From: CAWEDP01 sp963807925
Lineage (GTDB): Bacteria > Acidobacteriota > Vicinamibacteria > Vicinamibacterales > CAVVIG01
DNA length: 64,000 bases
Direction of reading: 5' to 3'
Assembly (NCBI GenBank): GCA_963807925.1
Contig: CAWEDP010000002.1
Location: 744,001-808,000, forward strand
Every line of letters begins with the position of its first letter. The first letter of the stretch is position 1. A program made the translations under genes and the position numbers. A model generated the notes under the pieces. The model was not told the origin of the DNA. It saw only the letters and a list, made by a program, of their open reading frames with translations, and did no database searches. This document shows positions 34,146 to 43,721 of this stretch, one piece after another.

Positions 34146-36021
34146 ATGCGATCTGCCGCGTGTCTCCTCGTCAGCCTCGTCGTGTGCTCGTCGTCGATCG
34201 CGCGCGCGGAGGCGCAGCCGCCGCGCGCGCCGGACGGCGCGCAGCTGTACGCGCAACAGTGCGCGGCGTGCCACGACGGGGGCCTCGATCGCGCGCCGGC
34301 CCGCGACGTGCTGCAGTCGATGACCCCGGAGCGCGTCCTGGCCGCGCTCGAAACCGGACCGATGATCTCGATGGCGACCGGCCGATCGGTGGAGGAGCGC
34401 CGGGCGATCGCCGAGTTCGTCACCGGCAAGCCGTTCGGTGCGCCGCTCGACCTCAACCCGCCGCGCGAGGCGTTCTGTGCGGCGGGGCGCACCGGCTGGA
34501 GCCTGGGTCGGTCCACCGCTGGGTGGAACGGCTGGGGTCTCAACTCGGCCAACACGCGGTTTCAGCCCGCCAGTGTCGCCCGCCTCTCGGCGGCCGACGT
34601 GCCACGGCTGAAGCTCAAATGGGCGTTCGGTTTTCCCGGCGATCTCCAGGCGAACGCGCAGTCGATCTTTTCCGGCGGCCGCCTCTTTGTCGGCAGCGCC
34701 GGCGGCCGCGTGTACGCGCTGGACGCCGCCACCGGATGCGTCCACTGGGTCTTCGATGCGGGATCGGCCGTGCGCTCGGCCATCAGCCTGGCGCGCATCC
34801 CGACGCCCCGCGGCCAGCGCGATGCCGCGTTCTTCGGCGACGGCTCGGCGAATGCCTACGCCGTCGACGCGGCCACCGGCGCGCTGCTCTGGAAGACCAA
34901 GGTCGAGGACTTTCCGGCCGCGCGCATCACTGGCTCGCCCGTCTTTCATGACGGCCGGCTGTACGTGCCGGTTGCCTCCGCCGAAGAAGGCACCGGCTCG
35001 CAGCCCGGCTATGAGTGTTGTCACTTCCGCGGCAGCGTCGTGGCGCTCGACGGCGCAACCGGCAAACAGATCTGGAAGACATTCACGATTCCCGAAGATC
35101 CGGCGCCGACGACGAAGAACAGCGTGGGCACGCAGCTGTGGGGACCGTCGGGCGCGCCCGTGTGGACCAGCCCCGCCATTGACGTCCGGCGGCACGCGCT
35201 CTACATCACGACCGGCGACAACTACAGCGATCCGCCCAGCCGGATGAGCGACGCCTTCGTGGCGCTGGATCTCGTCCTCGGGGAAGGTCCTGTGGTGGAA
35301 GCAGATGACGCCGGCCGACGCCTACACCTCGGCGTGCCGGCTGCCCGACAAGACGAACTGTCCCTCGTCCAATGGACCGGACTACGACTTCGCCTCGTCG
35401 CCGATGCTCGTGACGCTGTCGAACGGGCGCCGCGCGCTCGTGGCCGGCCAGAAGTCCGGGATCGTGCACGCGATCGATCCCGACCGCCAGGGCGAAGTCA
35501 TCTGGCAGACCCGCGTGGGCCAGGGCGGCACGATGGGCGGCGTCCAGTGGGGTGCCGCGACCGACGGGAAGAACGTCTACGTCGCCAACTCGGACATCGG
35601 CCGCGTCATGCTCACGTTCAGCACGTTCACCGACGCCGACCCGAAGCGGGGCGGCGGGATGTTCGCGCTGAAGCTCGACACGGGAGAAAAGCTCTGGTAC
35701 ACGCCGCCGCCGGGCTGCGGCAGCCGGCCGCGCTGCAGTCCCGCCCAGTCGGCCGCCGTCACGGCGATCCCCGGCATCGCGTTCTCCGGATCGGTGGACG
35801 GTCACATGCGCGCCTACTCGATGAGCGACGGATCGATTGTCTGGGACGTCGACACGATCCAGCCGTTCAAGACGGTGAACGGCGTGGAGGCGCGGGGCGG
35901 ATCGATCGACGGCCCGGGCGCGGTCGTTGCCGGTGGGATGGTGTTCGTCAACTCCGGCTATCACACCGCGGGCGGCATGCCGGGAAACGTCCTCCTGGCG
36001 TTTTCCGTCGACGGCCGCTGA
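34146..36021 (+). CDS. Cytochrome-PQQ fusion dehydrogenase, polyvinyl-alcohol-dehydrogenase-like (one apparent frameshift)
   Basis: About 624 residues after removal of one base in 35274-35277. Signal peptide (ACLLVSLVVCSSSIARAEA), then a cytochrome c domain with CAACH at about residues 38-42, then an eight-bladed PQQ propeller: GGRVYALDAATGCVHWVF, TGALLWKTKVEDF, VVALDGATGKQIW, TTGDNYSDPPSRM, SGKVLWWKQMTP, AIDPDRQGEVIWQT, GMFALKLDTGEKLWYTPP. This order matches quinohaemoprotein polyvinyl alcohol dehydrogenases, which oxidise secondary alcohols in the periplasm. Residues GTMGGVQWG and SGSVDGHMRAYS are typical. ATG 34146 lies seven bases after a palindrome, so the mRNA may be nearly leaderless. 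Confidence 0.87.
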
Positions 36022-36038
36022 TCGCCTGCCGTCCGGCG

Positions 36039-37743
36039 TTACCATCGTGCGGCCGGGCGCACGGCGAGACAATTGGGCGGTGGCGGTGCGTTGTCGCGCT
36101 CCGTGGCCGCCGTGCCCTCGCGGTGGCGCCCGCCGGACGGCCTGCGTTCGATAATGGTCACCCGGCTGAAGCCCTTGACCCGCCGGTCCGAGACGACCCG
36201 TCCGAGCCGGCTCAGGTCGCTGACCATCAGAATCGTCGAACCGCGCCGGCTCGTCGCCGCCTCGGAAGCCGAAATACACAATCAACCGGCCGCCCGTCGG
36301 GAACGCCTCCTGAAGCGGAGTCGCGTTGCACTCGAGAGCGTCCACCGGATCCCGTTGCATCTCGAACAGCCGGCCGCCGTCCGCGAGCGCGCCGCCCGCC
36401 GGCGATCCGGAGACCGGCACCTGTCCATACCACCACACCGCCGGGAGTGAGTTGCGGGTTGTCACGATGTCGTCTCCGGGGCGCCGGACGCGGCCGAGCC
36501 ATCGCATCGCCAGCTTGTCGTTCACCGCATGGTTGCTGTCCGCGGGCCGGTTCCATCTCAGGCTGGACAACCCGCCGTCGACAACATCGATTGAGACGAG
36601 CACCGGCAGGACGAGGATGGCGGCTGCGGCGACGAGGCGCAGCAGATCGGCGCGGCGCCAGGCGCGGGTGCCCGTCCGCACGGCCTGGTCGGCGACCGCG
36701 GCGACGCCGACATACAGCGCCGGGATCATCCACAACGCAAGCCGCTCGTAGAGCGGCACCAGGTGAAGCGCGGTCAGCGCCGCTGCGCTCAACGGCACGA
36801 AGGCGAACGGGAGTCCCAGCATCGGCCGCCGCCGACCGAGGATCGCCAGTCCCAGCGCGGCGGCGCTCCAGAAGAGGATCCAGCGCGTGGTGCCGCCTGG
36901 CTTGGAGGCGAGCGCCGGCAACTGGGCGGCGATCCAGCCGAGCGTTCCGGCGACCCCCGCGTGTGACGGCGGGAGCGCGAACGCCCAGTATTGCTGGAGA
37001 AAGCTGCTGTCGAGGGTGTGCCGCAGGACGATCTCGTAATGGAGGGCGAACGAGGCGAGCCATGCCATCGCGGGAACGACGGCCCGGGCGGCGGCGCGCC
37101 AGCCCCCCGCGCGCCACGAGCCCGCCAGCAGCACGAGCGCGCAGGCCGGCACGACGAAGAGCGCGCCGTTGGCGAACCATTGGCCCACGGCGGCGAGAAC
37201 CCACCAGGCCACCAGTCGCGAGGCGGCGGGTCGGCGGCCGAGGTCCGGCGACTCGAACGCCCATGCGACCGCAGCCGGCAACAGCACCGCCCAGAACGTG
37301 TCGGCCGAATAGTGCTTCAGCTCGAGCGCATAGAACGAGATCCACTCGCCGAACACGACCAGCAGGACGAGCACCACCGCACCCGCGCGGTTCATCCAGC
37401 GCCGGCCGATCCACAGCGCGACGCCAATGGTGGCGATCCCGAACAGCGTCGGCACGAGCCGCATCGCCCGCTCGCTCGAGCCCAAGAGCAGCATGTCGAG
37501 CCGCACGGCCGCGAGCCATCCAAAGGGCGCGCTCTGGCCGAGCCACAGCGGGCCGGCGAGCTCGCCGACCGACCGATCGCGGATGTTCACCGCGATCATC
37601 TGTTCGTCGAGCCACAGGGGCCGCGCGGACCACCACTGGAACAGTTGCAGCGCCGCCCCCGCGAGAGCGACCACGGCGGCGGGATCGGGCCATGAGAATC
37701 GATGGCCCGCGCGGGCGGTGTTCACGACGGCAGGCAATCGCAC
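36039..37743 (-). CDS. Multi-spanning membrane glycosyltransferase, ArnT/GT39-like (one apparent frameshift)
   Basis: About 567 residues from GTG 37743. The first periplasmic loop holds WLDEQMIAVNIRDRS, the acidic DE motif typical of GT-C enzymes that use polyprenyl-phosphate sugars. About 10 hydrophobic helices follow, with ELKHYSADTFWAVLLPA resembling the second conserved loop of the dolichyl-phosphate-mannosyltransferase-like group. The C-terminal soluble part (SLPAVWWYGQVPVSG, GGRLIVYFGFRGG) breaks frame at 36231-36232: dropping one A on the plus strand gives RFDDLMVSDLSRLGR and a stop at 36039. It would sugar-modify a lipid or protein on the outer face of the inner membrane. It converges on the PQQ dehydrogenase. 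Confidence 0.8.
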
Positions 37744-37781
37744 TCCCGTCTAAAATACCCGACGTCGACCCTCTTGTACCG

Positions 37782-39281
37782 ATGTCTCACGCCGTCGAGC
37801 CCGCGCTCGAGGTTCGCGGGCTCTCGAAGTCGTTCCCTGGCGTGCGCGCGCTCGACGGCGTGTCGCTCGATGTGCGGGCTGGCGAAGTGCACGTCCTGCT
37901 CGGTCAGAACGGCGCCGGCAAGTCGACGCTGATCAAGACGCTGTACGGGGCGTACCACCCCGATCGCGGAGAGATTCTGGTCGGCGGGCGGCACGTGCGC
38001 ATCAGCTCGCCGGCCGACGCGCGCGCCCTCGGCATCGCGGTGATGTTCCAGGAATTCTCGCTCGTCCCGTACCTGAACGTCGCGCAGAACGTGTTTCTCG
38101 GCCGGGAGTTTCGCGGCCGGGTGCCGGGCACGATCGACCACCGCCGCGCGCACGCGGAGTGCAGGCGCATCCTCGAGGCGCTGGGCGTCGATCTCGACAC
38201 CTTCACCCTCGTCCACCAGCTCGGCGTCGCCCAGCAGCAGACGGTCGAGATCGCGAAGGCCTTGTCCCAGCGCGCCCGTGTGCTGGTGATGGACGAACCG
38301 ACGGCGGCGCTCTCGGATCGGGAAATCGAGCGGTTGTTCGCCATCATCCGGGCGCTCAAGCAGGACGGCGTCGCGATCATCTACATCTCGCACCGGCTGC
38401 ACGAGATCTTCGAGATCGGCGATCGCATCACCATGCTGCGCGACGGCCGGAAGGTCGGCGAGGTCCGGCCGGACGCGACGACCGTGGGCGACCTGGTCCG
38501 GTTGATGGTGGGACGGGAGGTCAGCACGGCGTACCGCGCGCGCTTCTGCGATCGCCCCGGTCCGCCGGTGCTCGAGGTCAGGAATCTCGAGACTCGAAGC
38601 GGCGTCCGCCAGGCCAGCCTGACGGTGTGCGCGGGCGAGATTGTCGGTCTGGCGGGCCTGGTCGGATCGGGCCGCAGCGAGCTCGTGCGGGCGATCTTCG
38701 GTGCCGACGAGGTGACGGGTGGCTCGATTGCGCTGCATGGCCGCCCGCTTCGCGGGGGGCCGCCGGCGGCGGTGGCCGCGGGCGCCGGGCTGGTGCCCGA
38801 AGACCGTAAGGGGCAGGGGCTCGCGCTGATCCGCTCGGTGCGCGACAATCTGCTCCTGTCGGGTCTTCGCACTCTGTTTCCTGCGCACCTGTATCAGCCC
38901 GCGCGAGCATCACGGCTCGCGGCGGATCTGGTGGGCAAGCTGCGCGTGGCGACGCCGTCGACGGAGCAGCCGATCGAGTTCCTGAGCGGCGGAAACCAGC
39001 AGAAAGTGGTCCTCGGGAAATGGCTGACCGCCGCGTCGCGCCTGTTTCTCGTCGACGAGCCGACGCGCGGCATCGACGTGGCCGCCAAGGCGGAGATCTT
39101 CCGGCTGATCGAGGCGCTGGTGGCGGACGGCGCGGCGGTGCTGCTGGTCAGCTCGGAGCTGCCGGAAATCGTGGCGGTGTGCGACCGGGCGTACGTGATG
39201 CGCGAGAAGGCGATTGTGGGCGAGCTGTCGCGCGATGAGCTCGGTGAAGAGCGCATCCTGCGGCTCGCGATGCACTCGTGA
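37782..39281 (+). CDS. Sugar ABC importer ATP-binding protein, two nucleotide-binding domains (RbsA/MglA-like)
   Basis: 499 residues with tandem ABC domains. Domain 1: Walker A GQNGAGKSTLIK at about residue 47, Q-loop FQEFSLVP, the signature region LGVAQQQTVEIAKAL, and Walker B VLVMDEPTAAL. Domain 2 has the degenerate P-loop GLVGSGRSELVRA, signature LSGGNQQK and Walker B LFLVDEPTRGIDVAAK. This degenerate second site and the two-in-one layout are typical of ribose, galactose and xylose importers (CUT2). It is followed by two permease genes, and the binding protein is encoded further on at 42634. Confidence 0.93.
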   Translation: MSHAVEPALEVRGLSKSFPGVRALDGVSLDVRAGEVHVLLGQNGAGKSTLIKTLYGAYHPDRGEILVGGRHVRISSPADARALGIAVMFQEFSLVPYLNVAQNVFLGREFRGRVPGTIDHRRAHAECRRILEALGVDLDTFTLVHQLGVAQQQTVEIAKALSQRARVLVMDEPTAALSDREIERLFAIIRALKQDGVAIIYISHRLHEIFEIGDRITMLRDGRKVGEVRPDATTVGDLVRLMVGREVSTAYRARFCDRPGPPVLEVRNLETRSGVRQASLTVCAGEIVGLAGLVGSGRSELVRAIFGADEVTGGSIALHGRPLRGGPPAAVAAGAGLVPEDRKGQGLALIRSVRDNLLLSGLRTLFPAHLYQPARASRLAADLVGKLRVATPSTEQPIEFLSGGNQQKVVLGKWLTAASRLFLVDEPTRGIDVAAKAEIFRLIEALVADGAAVLLVSSELPEIVAVCDRAYVMREKAIVGELSRDELGEERILRLAMHS

Positions 39282-39300
39282 TCGCGGGAGGCGTGCTACG

Positions 39301-40335
39301 ATGCGTTTACCCCATGTCAACGGTCGCGGCCGGCGGCAGCGCGGCGCCGCCTCGCGCCGACGCCGATGGGCGCATCTGGGTGGCTCTCGCGGTGACCAAC
39401 GTGTGAGCATCCTGCCTTCGCCGTCGAGAGTGCCCGGCGTCGGATACCTGCTGGCAACCGAGGTCGTCGTCTTCTCGCTCGTCGATCCGACGTTCGCGTC
39501 GGTGCCCAACGTCCTGAACATCGGCATCCAGTCCGCAACGCTGGTGCTGCTGGCGCTGCCGATGACGCTCGTCATCATGACCGAGGGGCTCGACCTCTCG
39601 ATGGGCGCCGTGCTCGGCCTGGCGGGCGTCGCGCTGGCGACGCTGCTGGCGCGCGGCGCGGCCGTGCCGTCGGCGCTGGCCGGCGCCCTCGGCGTTGGCG
39701 CCGCCTTCGGCGCGGCGAACGGCGCGCTTGTGGCGGTCGTCGGCGTCCCGCCGTTCATCGCGACGCTCGGCACGCTCGGCATCGCCCAGGGCCTTGCCGT
39801 CGCGATGACGGGCGGCCGGAGCGTGGTTGGCGTCGGCGCCTCGCTCCCGCGCCTGTACGCGGCCACCTGGCTCGGCGTGCCGTTCTCGATTCTGGTCGCG
39901 GCACTGGCGTACGCGGTCTTTCACCTCGTGCTGTATCAGACGCGGTTCGGCACCTACGTGTTTGCGATCGGCGGCAATCGCGACGCGCTCCGGCTGGCCG
40001 GCGTCCGCGACCGCGTGTACCACGCGGCCGTCTACGCGGTGGGCGGCCTGATGGCCGGATTCGCCGCGCTGCTGCTGACGGCGAGGATGAACGCAGGCCA
40101 TCCGTTGGCGGCGATCGGCATGGAATTCGACGCGATCGCGGCGGTCATCGTAGGCGGCACGACCTTCGCGCGCGGCAACGGCTGGCTTCCGGGTACGCTG
40201 CTCGGCGTGACGACCATCGGCGCGCTGAAGAACGGGCTGAACCTGATCGCCGTCCCTTCCTCGCTGCAGAGCGCCAGCATCGGCGTGCTCGTGATCGCCT
40301 CGCTGTTGATCGACGCGTGGCGCAGGCGCGCATGA
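39301..40335 (+). CDS. Sugar ABC importer permease 1 (RbsC-like, CUT2)
   Basis: 344 residues by ATG 39301, preferred because GGGAGG lies 9 bases upstream; its first 33 residues are Arg-rich. A shorter GTG start at 39403 gives the typical family N-terminus (ILPSPSRVPGVGYLLATE) but no ribosome site. About 10 membrane helices: NVLNIGIQSATLVLLALPMT, MTEGLDLSMGAVLGLAG, ALGVGAAFGAANGALVAVVGVPPFIATLGTLGIAQG, GIGGNRDALRLAGV-like loop, IAAVIVGGTTFARG. The EGLDLS and PPFIATLGT motifs define CUT2 permeases. It pairs with the next gene as a heterodimer, translationally coupled (ATGA). Confidence 0.88.
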   Translation: MRLPHVNGRGRRQRGAASRRRRWAHLGGSRGDQRVSILPSPSRVPGVGYLLATEVVVFSLVDPTFASVPNVLNIGIQSATLVLLALPMTLVIMTEGLDLSMGAVLGLAGVALATLLARGAAVPSALAGALGVGAAFGAANGALVAVVGVPPFIATLGTLGIAQGLAVAMTGGRSVVGVGASLPRLYAATWLGVPFSILVAALAYAVFHLVLYQTRFGTYVFAIGGNRDALRLAGVRDRVYHAAVYAVGGLMAGFAALLLTARMNAGHPLAAIGMEFDAIAAVIVGGTTFARGNGWLPGTLLGVTTIGALKNGLNLIAVPSSLQSASIGVLVIASLLIDAWRRRA

Positions 40336-41273
40336 GGACGCCGCTGGCGGCGATCGTGTCGCGAGTCGGCGGCATCCTGATCGTCGGCGCCGCGCTGGCG
40401 CTCGCGAGCGACGCCTTCCTGACGCCGGGCAACCTGCTGAACGTGCTCCGGCAGGCCAGCCTCACGTTCCTCATCGCGTCGGGCGTCACCTTGGTCATCC
40501 TCACCGCCGGGCTCGATCTCTCGATTGGCGCCAACGTCGGCCTGAGCGCGTGCCTGGCGGCCGCCATGATGAAGGCGACCGGATCGATCGCGCTCGGGGT
40601 CGCTGCGGGGCTGGGGTGCGGTACTGCGATCGGGCTGGCCAACGGCATCATGATCACCGTGCTCGGTCTGCCGCCCTTCATCGCGACCTACGGCATGCTT
40701 TGGATGCTGCACGGCACGACGTACTGGTACATGGCCGGTGAAACGATCTACGGATTCCCTCAAGGGTTCCGGGCTCTGGGGAGCGGGTATCTGCTCGGCG
40801 TGCCGGTGCCGGTGTATCTGATGGTTGTGTGCCTCGCGGCGGGCGTGGCGTTCACGCGCTACACGACGTTCGGGCCCGAGATCTATGCGATTGGCGCGAA
40901 CCAGGAAGCGGCGCGGTTATCGGGCGTCCCGGTCCGCGCGCGCCTGAATCTGGTCTACACGATCAGCGGCGCCATGGCCGGTCTCGCCGCCGTCGTCTAT
41001 CTCGCGCGGCTCAATTCGGCGGAGGCCGACATCGGCGAGCCGCTGATGCTGCCGGCCATTGCGGCGGTGCTCGTGGGCGGGACGTCGCTCTTCGGCGGCA
41101 TCGGCGGGCTGTCGGGCACGCTCATCGGCGCCGTGCTGCTGACGCTCGTGCTCAACGGCATGAATCTCCTGGACATTCACAGCAATTGGCAGCCGCTGGT
41201 CACCGGCACCGTCGTGCTGCTGGCGGCCGTCCTCGATCTCATCGCGCGCCGGCGCTTCGAAGCGCGGGCGTAG
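40332..41273 (+). CDS. Sugar ABC importer permease 2 (RbsC-like, CUT2)
   Basis: 313 residues starting MRTPLAAIVSRV at 40332, overlapping the previous stop by four bases (ATGA). Same architecture: LLNVLRQASLTFLIASGVTL, TAGLDLSIGANVGLSACLA, NGIMITVLGLPPFIATYGML, AIGANQEAARLSGV, AAVLVGGTSLFGGIGG. TAGLDLSIG and PPFIATYG match the permease signature. Together with the preceding gene and the ATPase it forms the membrane part of a pentose or related sugar importer. The substrate is unknown. Confidence 0.93.
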   Translation: MRTPLAAIVSRVGGILIVGAALALASDAFLTPGNLLNVLRQASLTFLIASGVTLVILTAGLDLSIGANVGLSACLAAAMMKATGSIALGVAAGLGCGTAIGLANGIMITVLGLPPFIATYGMLWMLHGTTYWYMAGETIYGFPQGFRALGSGYLLGVPVPVYLMVVCLAAGVAFTRYTTFGPEIYAIGANQEAARLSGVPVRARLNLVYTISGAMAGLAAVVYLARLNSAEADIGEPLMLPAIAAVLVGGTSLFGGIGGLSGTLIGAVLLTLVLNGMNLLDIHSNWQPLVTGTVVLLAAVLDLIARRRFEARA

Positions 41274-41339
41274 TTCGAGCACGCCGCTTGCACCGAGGAC
41301 GCCAGGCGCGGCCTCGGTCGCGCACGGAGGAGGTCGAGC

Positions 41340-41909
41340 ATGCGGCGTGCGATCAAGCGTCTCGTCATCGCGGCCACGGCGGCGGTCGTCTCGGCGCCGG
41401 CGGCTGCCCGGGCTGAAGGATACGTGAACCCCTGGGCCGGTGTGCAGTTCGGCAGCCGCGTCGACAACGGACGGGGCGGCTTCGGCGTCAATGCCGGCGG
41501 CACGGGAGCCGGGATCGTCGGTGGCGAGCTGAGCTTCGGGTTCAGCCCGAGCTTCTTCGGCACCAAGACGGACTTCGGCAACAACACGGTCCTGGATCTG
41601 ATGGGAAACGTGGTGGTGGCCGTACCGATCGGCAGCACGCACGGCGAAGCGGGCGCGCGGCCGTACGTCACCGGGGGGCTCGGGTTGATCCGCACGCAGA
41701 TCGACGGCGGCAACGTGTTCACCGTGGCCTCGCACAACAACCAGTTCGGGTACAACCTCGGTGCCGGCGTGATGGGCTTCTTCAACGAGCACGTGGGCAT
41801 TCGAGGCGAGGTGCGGTACCTGCGGACGCTCAACGGCGATGTCGTCAACGGGCTCGACCTGGGCGGCCTCCACTACTGGCGCGCGTCGGCCGGCGTGGTG
41901 ATCCGCTGA
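41340..41909 (+). CDS. Outer-membrane beta-barrel protein (OmpX/porin-like)
   Basis: 189 residues with signal peptide ATAAVVSAPAAARA. The rest alternates polar and hydrophobic residues in short strands of an eight-stranded barrel: YVNPWAGVQFGSRVD, GIVGGELSFGFSPSFF, DLMGNVVVAVPIG, ARPYVTGGLGLIRT, FGYNLGAGVMGFFN, VGIRGEVRYLRT, HYWRASAGVVIR. Glycine in the strand turns and a terminal Arg after Ile rather than Phe make the C-terminus slightly atypical. It sits 67 bases after the second permease on the same strand. Confidence 0.75.
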   Translation: MRRAIKRLVIAATAAVVSAPAAARAEGYVNPWAGVQFGSRVDNGRGGFGVNAGGTGAGIVGGELSFGFSPSFFGTKTDFGNNTVLDLMGNVVVAVPIGSTHGEAGARPYVTGGLGLIRTQIDGGNVFTVASHNNQFGYNLGAGVMGFFNEHVGIRGEVRYLRTLNGDVVNGLDLGGLHYWRASAGVVIR

Positions 41910-41924
41910 TCGCCCCGTGACGCG

Positions 41925-42470
41925 TCACTTTCGGCTGAAGGATACCCCCACCTGCGATCCGGGGATGTTGGCCCTTACGTCGAACACCTGCTCCACGTTC
42001 ACGTACCAGCTCATCCCGAGCGATCTGATGGAGCCGGCGCGGTAGTGGACTGATACCAGGCTGATCATCAGCGTGTAATCGGTCGTGGTCACCACCTGCC
42101 GGCGCCGCTCGTCGTACGCACCGTAGCGGCCGAGGCCAATGGCGGGCGACGGGATGCCGAAATTCCATCGGCCCCATTCGGCGACGGTGATGTACCAGCC
42201 GACGCTGGCGTGAACCGTCTCGTTGTCGTACCCGGCCGCCACCCCGACGTGACGCTTGATCCCGAAGATGCTGCGATCCTCGCGGTCGGGAGGGCGCGGG
42301 CGGGTGCGGTCGCGTTCCTCCTGACGGAGGTCTGCCAGGTCGAAGCTGGCCGGTTCGCGGGCCTCGACGATCCGCGCCGGCGGAAGGTCGATGGCGCGGC
42401 TCGGAAGCAGCTTCTCGCTCGCGGCCTGAGGCGCCGACGAGAGGAGCAGGAGTACCGCGACCCAACCCAT
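41925..42470 (-). CDS. Secreted beta-rich protein, unknown
   Basis: 181 residues with an N-terminal signal (MGWVAVLLLLSSAPQAAS). A charged middle part (LADLRQEERDRTRPRPPDRED) leads to beta-rich segments that could be membrane strands: IFGIKRHVGVAAGYDNETV, ASVGWYITVAEWGRWNFG, TTTDYTLMISLVSVHY, SWYVNVEQVFDVR, GSQVGVSFSRK. It may be an incomplete outer-membrane barrel or a periplasmic protein. It is convergent with the preceding barrel gene (15 bases between stops) and lies inside an ABC importer locus. No family recognised. Confidence 0.62.
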   Translation of the reverse strand: MGWVAVLLLLSSAPQAASEKLLPSRAIDLPPARIVEAREPASFDLADLRQEERDRTRPRPPDREDRSIFGIKRHVGVAAGYDNETVHASVGWYITVAEWGRWNFGIPSPAIGLGRYGAYDERRRQVVTTTDYTLMISLVSVHYRAGSIRSLGMSWYVNVEQVFDVRANIPGSQVGVSFSRK

Positions 42471-42633
42471 GGGAACCCCGTGGCGCAGGTGAGGGCTGTC
42501 GAGGGTGACGTCGGGAGTTTACAATAGCGGGTCGCGTGGAGCGCGGTTTTTCTGAGGCGCGGCGACACGCGCGTGGGTGATCCGCATATGGCTGGGCTCG
42601 TTTGGCACGCGTGGCCCGCGTGATGGAGCGATG

Positions 42634-43593
42634 ATGAGACGTTCGACTCTGGCTGTCGCGACGGCGCTGCTGCTGTCGTCGTGCGCGCGAAGAACGGAGA
42701 CAGGCGACCGCATCGCGGTCTTCACGAAGAACCAGACCAATCCCTTCTTTCAGACCGTGCGACTCGGCGCCGACAGCGCCGGGCAGCAGATGAACGCCGC
42801 GATCACCCACTACATCCCGACGCAGCCGGACAGCATTCCCGAGCAAATGAGCCAGATCGAGGATGTCACGACGAAGAAGCCGAGCGCGGTCGTGTTCATC
42901 CCGGTCGATTCCAAGGCGATGCTGCCCGGCATTGAGAAGATGAATGCCGCCGGCATACCGGTGGTGAACATCGTGGATCGCGCCGTCGGCGCCGATGTTC
43001 TGAGCTGGATCGGGGCCGACGAGTACGCGATGGCGCTGTCGACCGGTCGCTATCTGCTCGACAAGCTTGGCGGCAAAGGGAGCGTTGTCATCATCGAGGG
43101 CGTCGGCGGATCGCTCGGCAGCGCCGAGCGCGTCCGCGGATTCAGGAAGGCCGTCGAGGAGTTTCCCGAGGTGAAGCTGCTGGCCTCGCAGCCCGGCAAT
43201 TTTCAGCGGCTTCAGGCGCTGCAGGTCATGGAGAATCTCCTGCAGGCCCACCCGTCGATCGACGGCGTGATGGCGGCCAACGATGCGATGGCGCTCGGCG
43301 CCATCGAGGCGCTCGACGGCGCCAATCGGCAGGCCCTGGTGGTCGGATTGAACGGCACCAAGGAGGCGATCGACGCGATCAAATCCGGCAAGCTGCTCGC
43401 GTCGGGCGATTTCAGCGGCTACCTGCAGGGATGCCTCGGCACGATGGCCGCCATCCGGCACGTGCGGCACCTGCCGGTGCCGAAGGAATTCAACTTCCCG
43501 CCGCACGTCGTCGATCGGACCAACTACCAGGATCTCGATGTGCCCGAAGCGCAGCGCCAGTGCCCGGCGTGGGAGTCGATCGTCAAGGGCTAG
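42634..43593 (+). CDS. Sugar ABC importer substrate-binding lipoprotein (RbsB-like)
   Basis: 319 residues. ATG 42634 (or the adjacent ATG 42631) after GGAG. Lipobox LLLSSC near residue 17, so it is probably an anchored lipoprotein. Periplasmic-binding-protein fold I: IAVFTKNQTNPFFQTVRLGADSAG, DVTTKKPSAVVFIPVD, GIPVVNIVDRAV, VVIIEGVGGSLGSAERVRGF, DGVMAANDAMALGAIEAL, KSGKLLASGDFSGYLQG. These match ribose/xylose-type binding proteins. It is separated from the transport membrane genes (37782-41273) by the two barrel-like genes, an unusual order. Confidence 0.92.
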   Translation: MRRSTLAVATALLLSSCARRTETGDRIAVFTKNQTNPFFQTVRLGADSAGQQMNAAITHYIPTQPDSIPEQMSQIEDVTTKKPSAVVFIPVDSKAMLPGIEKMNAAGIPVVNIVDRAVGADVLSWIGADEYAMALSTGRYLLDKLGGKGSVVIIEGVGGSLGSAERVRGFRKAVEEFPEVKLLASQPGNFQRLQALQVMENLLQAHPSIDGVMAANDAMALGAIEALDGANRQALVVGLNGTKEAIDAIKSGKLLASGDFSGYLQGCLGTMAAIRHVRHLPVPKEFNFPPHVVDRTNYQDLDVPEAQRQCPAWESIVKG

Positions 43594-43709
43594 CGGGGGC
43601 TGGCGGCGCGTTCGACCGCGAGCCGGTCGCAGAATTATTCGCCGAGTGCGCGGGAGACGCCGGGATAATGAGGGTGCCCGGCGGCCTCTGCGGTCTCGCC
43701 GTGACGAGC

Positions 43710-43718
43710 AGGAGGTGG
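43710..43718 (+). promoter_or_regulatory. Strong ribosome-binding site selecting a TTG start
   Basis: AGGAGGTGG lies 3 bases before TTG 43722, with the AGGAGG core at a 6-base spacing. It is the best Shine-Dalgarno sequence seen in this region and argues for TTG over the ATG at 43668. Confidence 0.6.
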
Positions 43719-43721
43719 CCG

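Noticed and set aside
39314..39405. Alternative N-terminus of permease 1 from ATG 39314 (MSTVAAGG)
   Set aside because: It ends at a TGA in 39404-39406 and would need a deleted base, opposite to every other defect in the window.
41917..41928. Palindrome GTGACGCGTCAC between convergent stops
   Set aside because: It overlaps a stop codon in a region with no promoter, so a chance GC-rich palindrome is more likely than an operator.
43668..43721. ATG 43668 as the start of the hydroxyacid dehydrogenase
   Set aside because: The TTG at 43722 has a consensus ribosome site and matches the family start; the extra residues do not.
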